Shown piece by piece: positions 63,585 to 64,000 of a DNA stretch of 64,000 nucleotides (within the stretch, counting starts at the first letter, position 1; each line of letters opens with the position of its first letter). The DNA is taken from the NCBI RefSeq assembly GCF_916618745.1, contig NZ_OU745373.1, positions 2,494,501 through 2,558,500 on the forward strand, in the 5' to 3' direction. The position numbers and the translations under genes were made by a program. Source of the stretch: Cardiobacterium sp. Marseille-Q4385 (GTDB lineage Bacteria; Pseudomonadota; Gammaproteobacteria; Cardiobacteriales; Cardiobacteriaceae). The notes beneath the pieces were generated by a model. It was not told where the DNA came from, ran no database searches, and saw only the letters and a list, made by a program, of their open reading frames with translations.

Positions 63585-64000
63585 ATGAAAAACACAGTAA
63601 AAATCGCCGTAGTTGCCGCGCTTGCCGCCGTCAGCCTGACCGCCGCTGCCAAACTGAGCGAAGGCAAAGCCTACGGCGACTGGAAAGGCACCTGCCAAGG
63701 CAACGAATGTGGTGCTGTGCAAATCGTCAACAACCCGCAAGGTGAGCCGGTCGGCCGCATCCTGCTGCGCCGTATCCCGGAAGCGCAAAACAGCGTCGTC
63801 GCCTTCGTTACCGTGCCGCTTGGCGTTAACCTGCGTGCCGGCATGGCGCTCGCCGTAGATGGCAAAGAACTCGTCGTCACCCCGTACGACTTCTGCGACA
63901 ACGGCGGCTGTAACGCAGCGATCCCGCTGGAAGGCAACATCGAAGCCAGCGTGAAAAAAGGCAACGTCCTGCAAGTTGCGGCCTTCGTTGGCGACAAACA
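63585..64000 (+). CDS. IalB family exported protein (cut by window end)
   Basis: This partial gene reaches the window edge with at least 138 codons. A signal peptide of about 22 residues (VVAALAAVSLTAAAK) precedes the invasion-associated locus B pattern. YGDWKGTCQGNECGAVQIVNN, VTVPLGVNLRAGMALAVDGKE and PYDFCDNGGCNAAIPLEG carry the four Cys expected for two disulfides. AGGAGA precedes the ATG. The name comes from Bartonella, but most members are periplasmic proteins with no proven role in invasion. Confidence 0.85.
   Translation, partial: MKNTVKIAVVAALAAVSLTAAAKLSEGKAYGDWKGTCQGNECGAVQIVNNPQGEPVGRILLRRIPEAQNSVVAFVTVPLGVNLRAGMALAVDGKELVVTPYDFCDNGGCNAAIPLEGNIEASVKKGNVLQVAAFVGDK

Overview
The window is about 58-60 % GC, with short intergenic gaps and strong Shine-Dalgarno sites. 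Its genes (lepA-lepB-rnc-era, ribF-ileS, ffs-dnaX-ybaB-recR, fimX, yqcC, ccoS, creC-like kinase, IalB-family protein) fit a gammaproteobacterium. My best guess is a Cardiobacterium-like oral or respiratory commensal. That placement is inferred from gene content and composition, not from an alignment.

Layout. Positions 25-6615 are the distal end of a very large CRISPR array: 100 repeats of 32 bp and 99 complete spacers, type I-C-like. It enters from the left edge, and no cas gene or leader is visible. Next comes an operon-like block: lepA, lepB, a DUF4272 gene, rnc, an AT-rich intruder gene and era. A repeat-rich gap (13.1-13.8 kb) follows, then yqcC, an NCS1 permease, an exported beta-helix/WG-repeat protein, and a TetR-HlyD pair with two palindromic operators. 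The stretch 20.5-27.3 kb holds a DUF1963 gene, serA, fimX, two lipoproteins and a SUKH-like gene. The stretch 27.4-32.0 kb holds a decayed gene end, a Correia-like MITE, glpF-glpK and pckA. Then come a DUF442 phosphatase-like gene, ribF-ileS, an unknown gene overlapping a CreC-like sensor kinase, and a low-GC membrane protein.

From 47.1 down to 41.2 kb (minus strand) lies a ureide catabolism cluster: allE, an aspartate-carbamoyltransferase-like enzyme, a YfcC transporter, a decayed copy of that transporter's 3' end, allB and carbamate kinase. Read together, it would take up a ureide, open allantoin, process ureidoglycine and recover ATP from carbamoyl phosphate. The last codons of the carbamate kinase come from a second copy of the Correia-like MITE. 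To its right are a periplasmic cyclophilin, two tandem OppA-like binding proteins, ccoS, a TauE/SafE-like gene, birA-ydfG, glpD, glmU, 4.5S RNA, dnaX-ybaB-recR, a KefF-like/LysR divergent pair, a ubiquinone-type hydroxylase and a cut-off IalB-family gene.

The most unusual signals are: (1) the 100-repeat array with nested and variant spacers that record repeated meetings with related phages; (2) two 106/108-identical Correia-like elements, one forming the 3' end of a gene; (3) an A9 run in dnaX where both other frames stop at once, as expected for a slippage-made gamma subunit; (4) the compact ureide cluster with an ATCase-family enzyme that lacks the aspartate-binding motif; and (5) a family of CAAGCGG-type short repeats that fills gaps and also lies inside dnaX.
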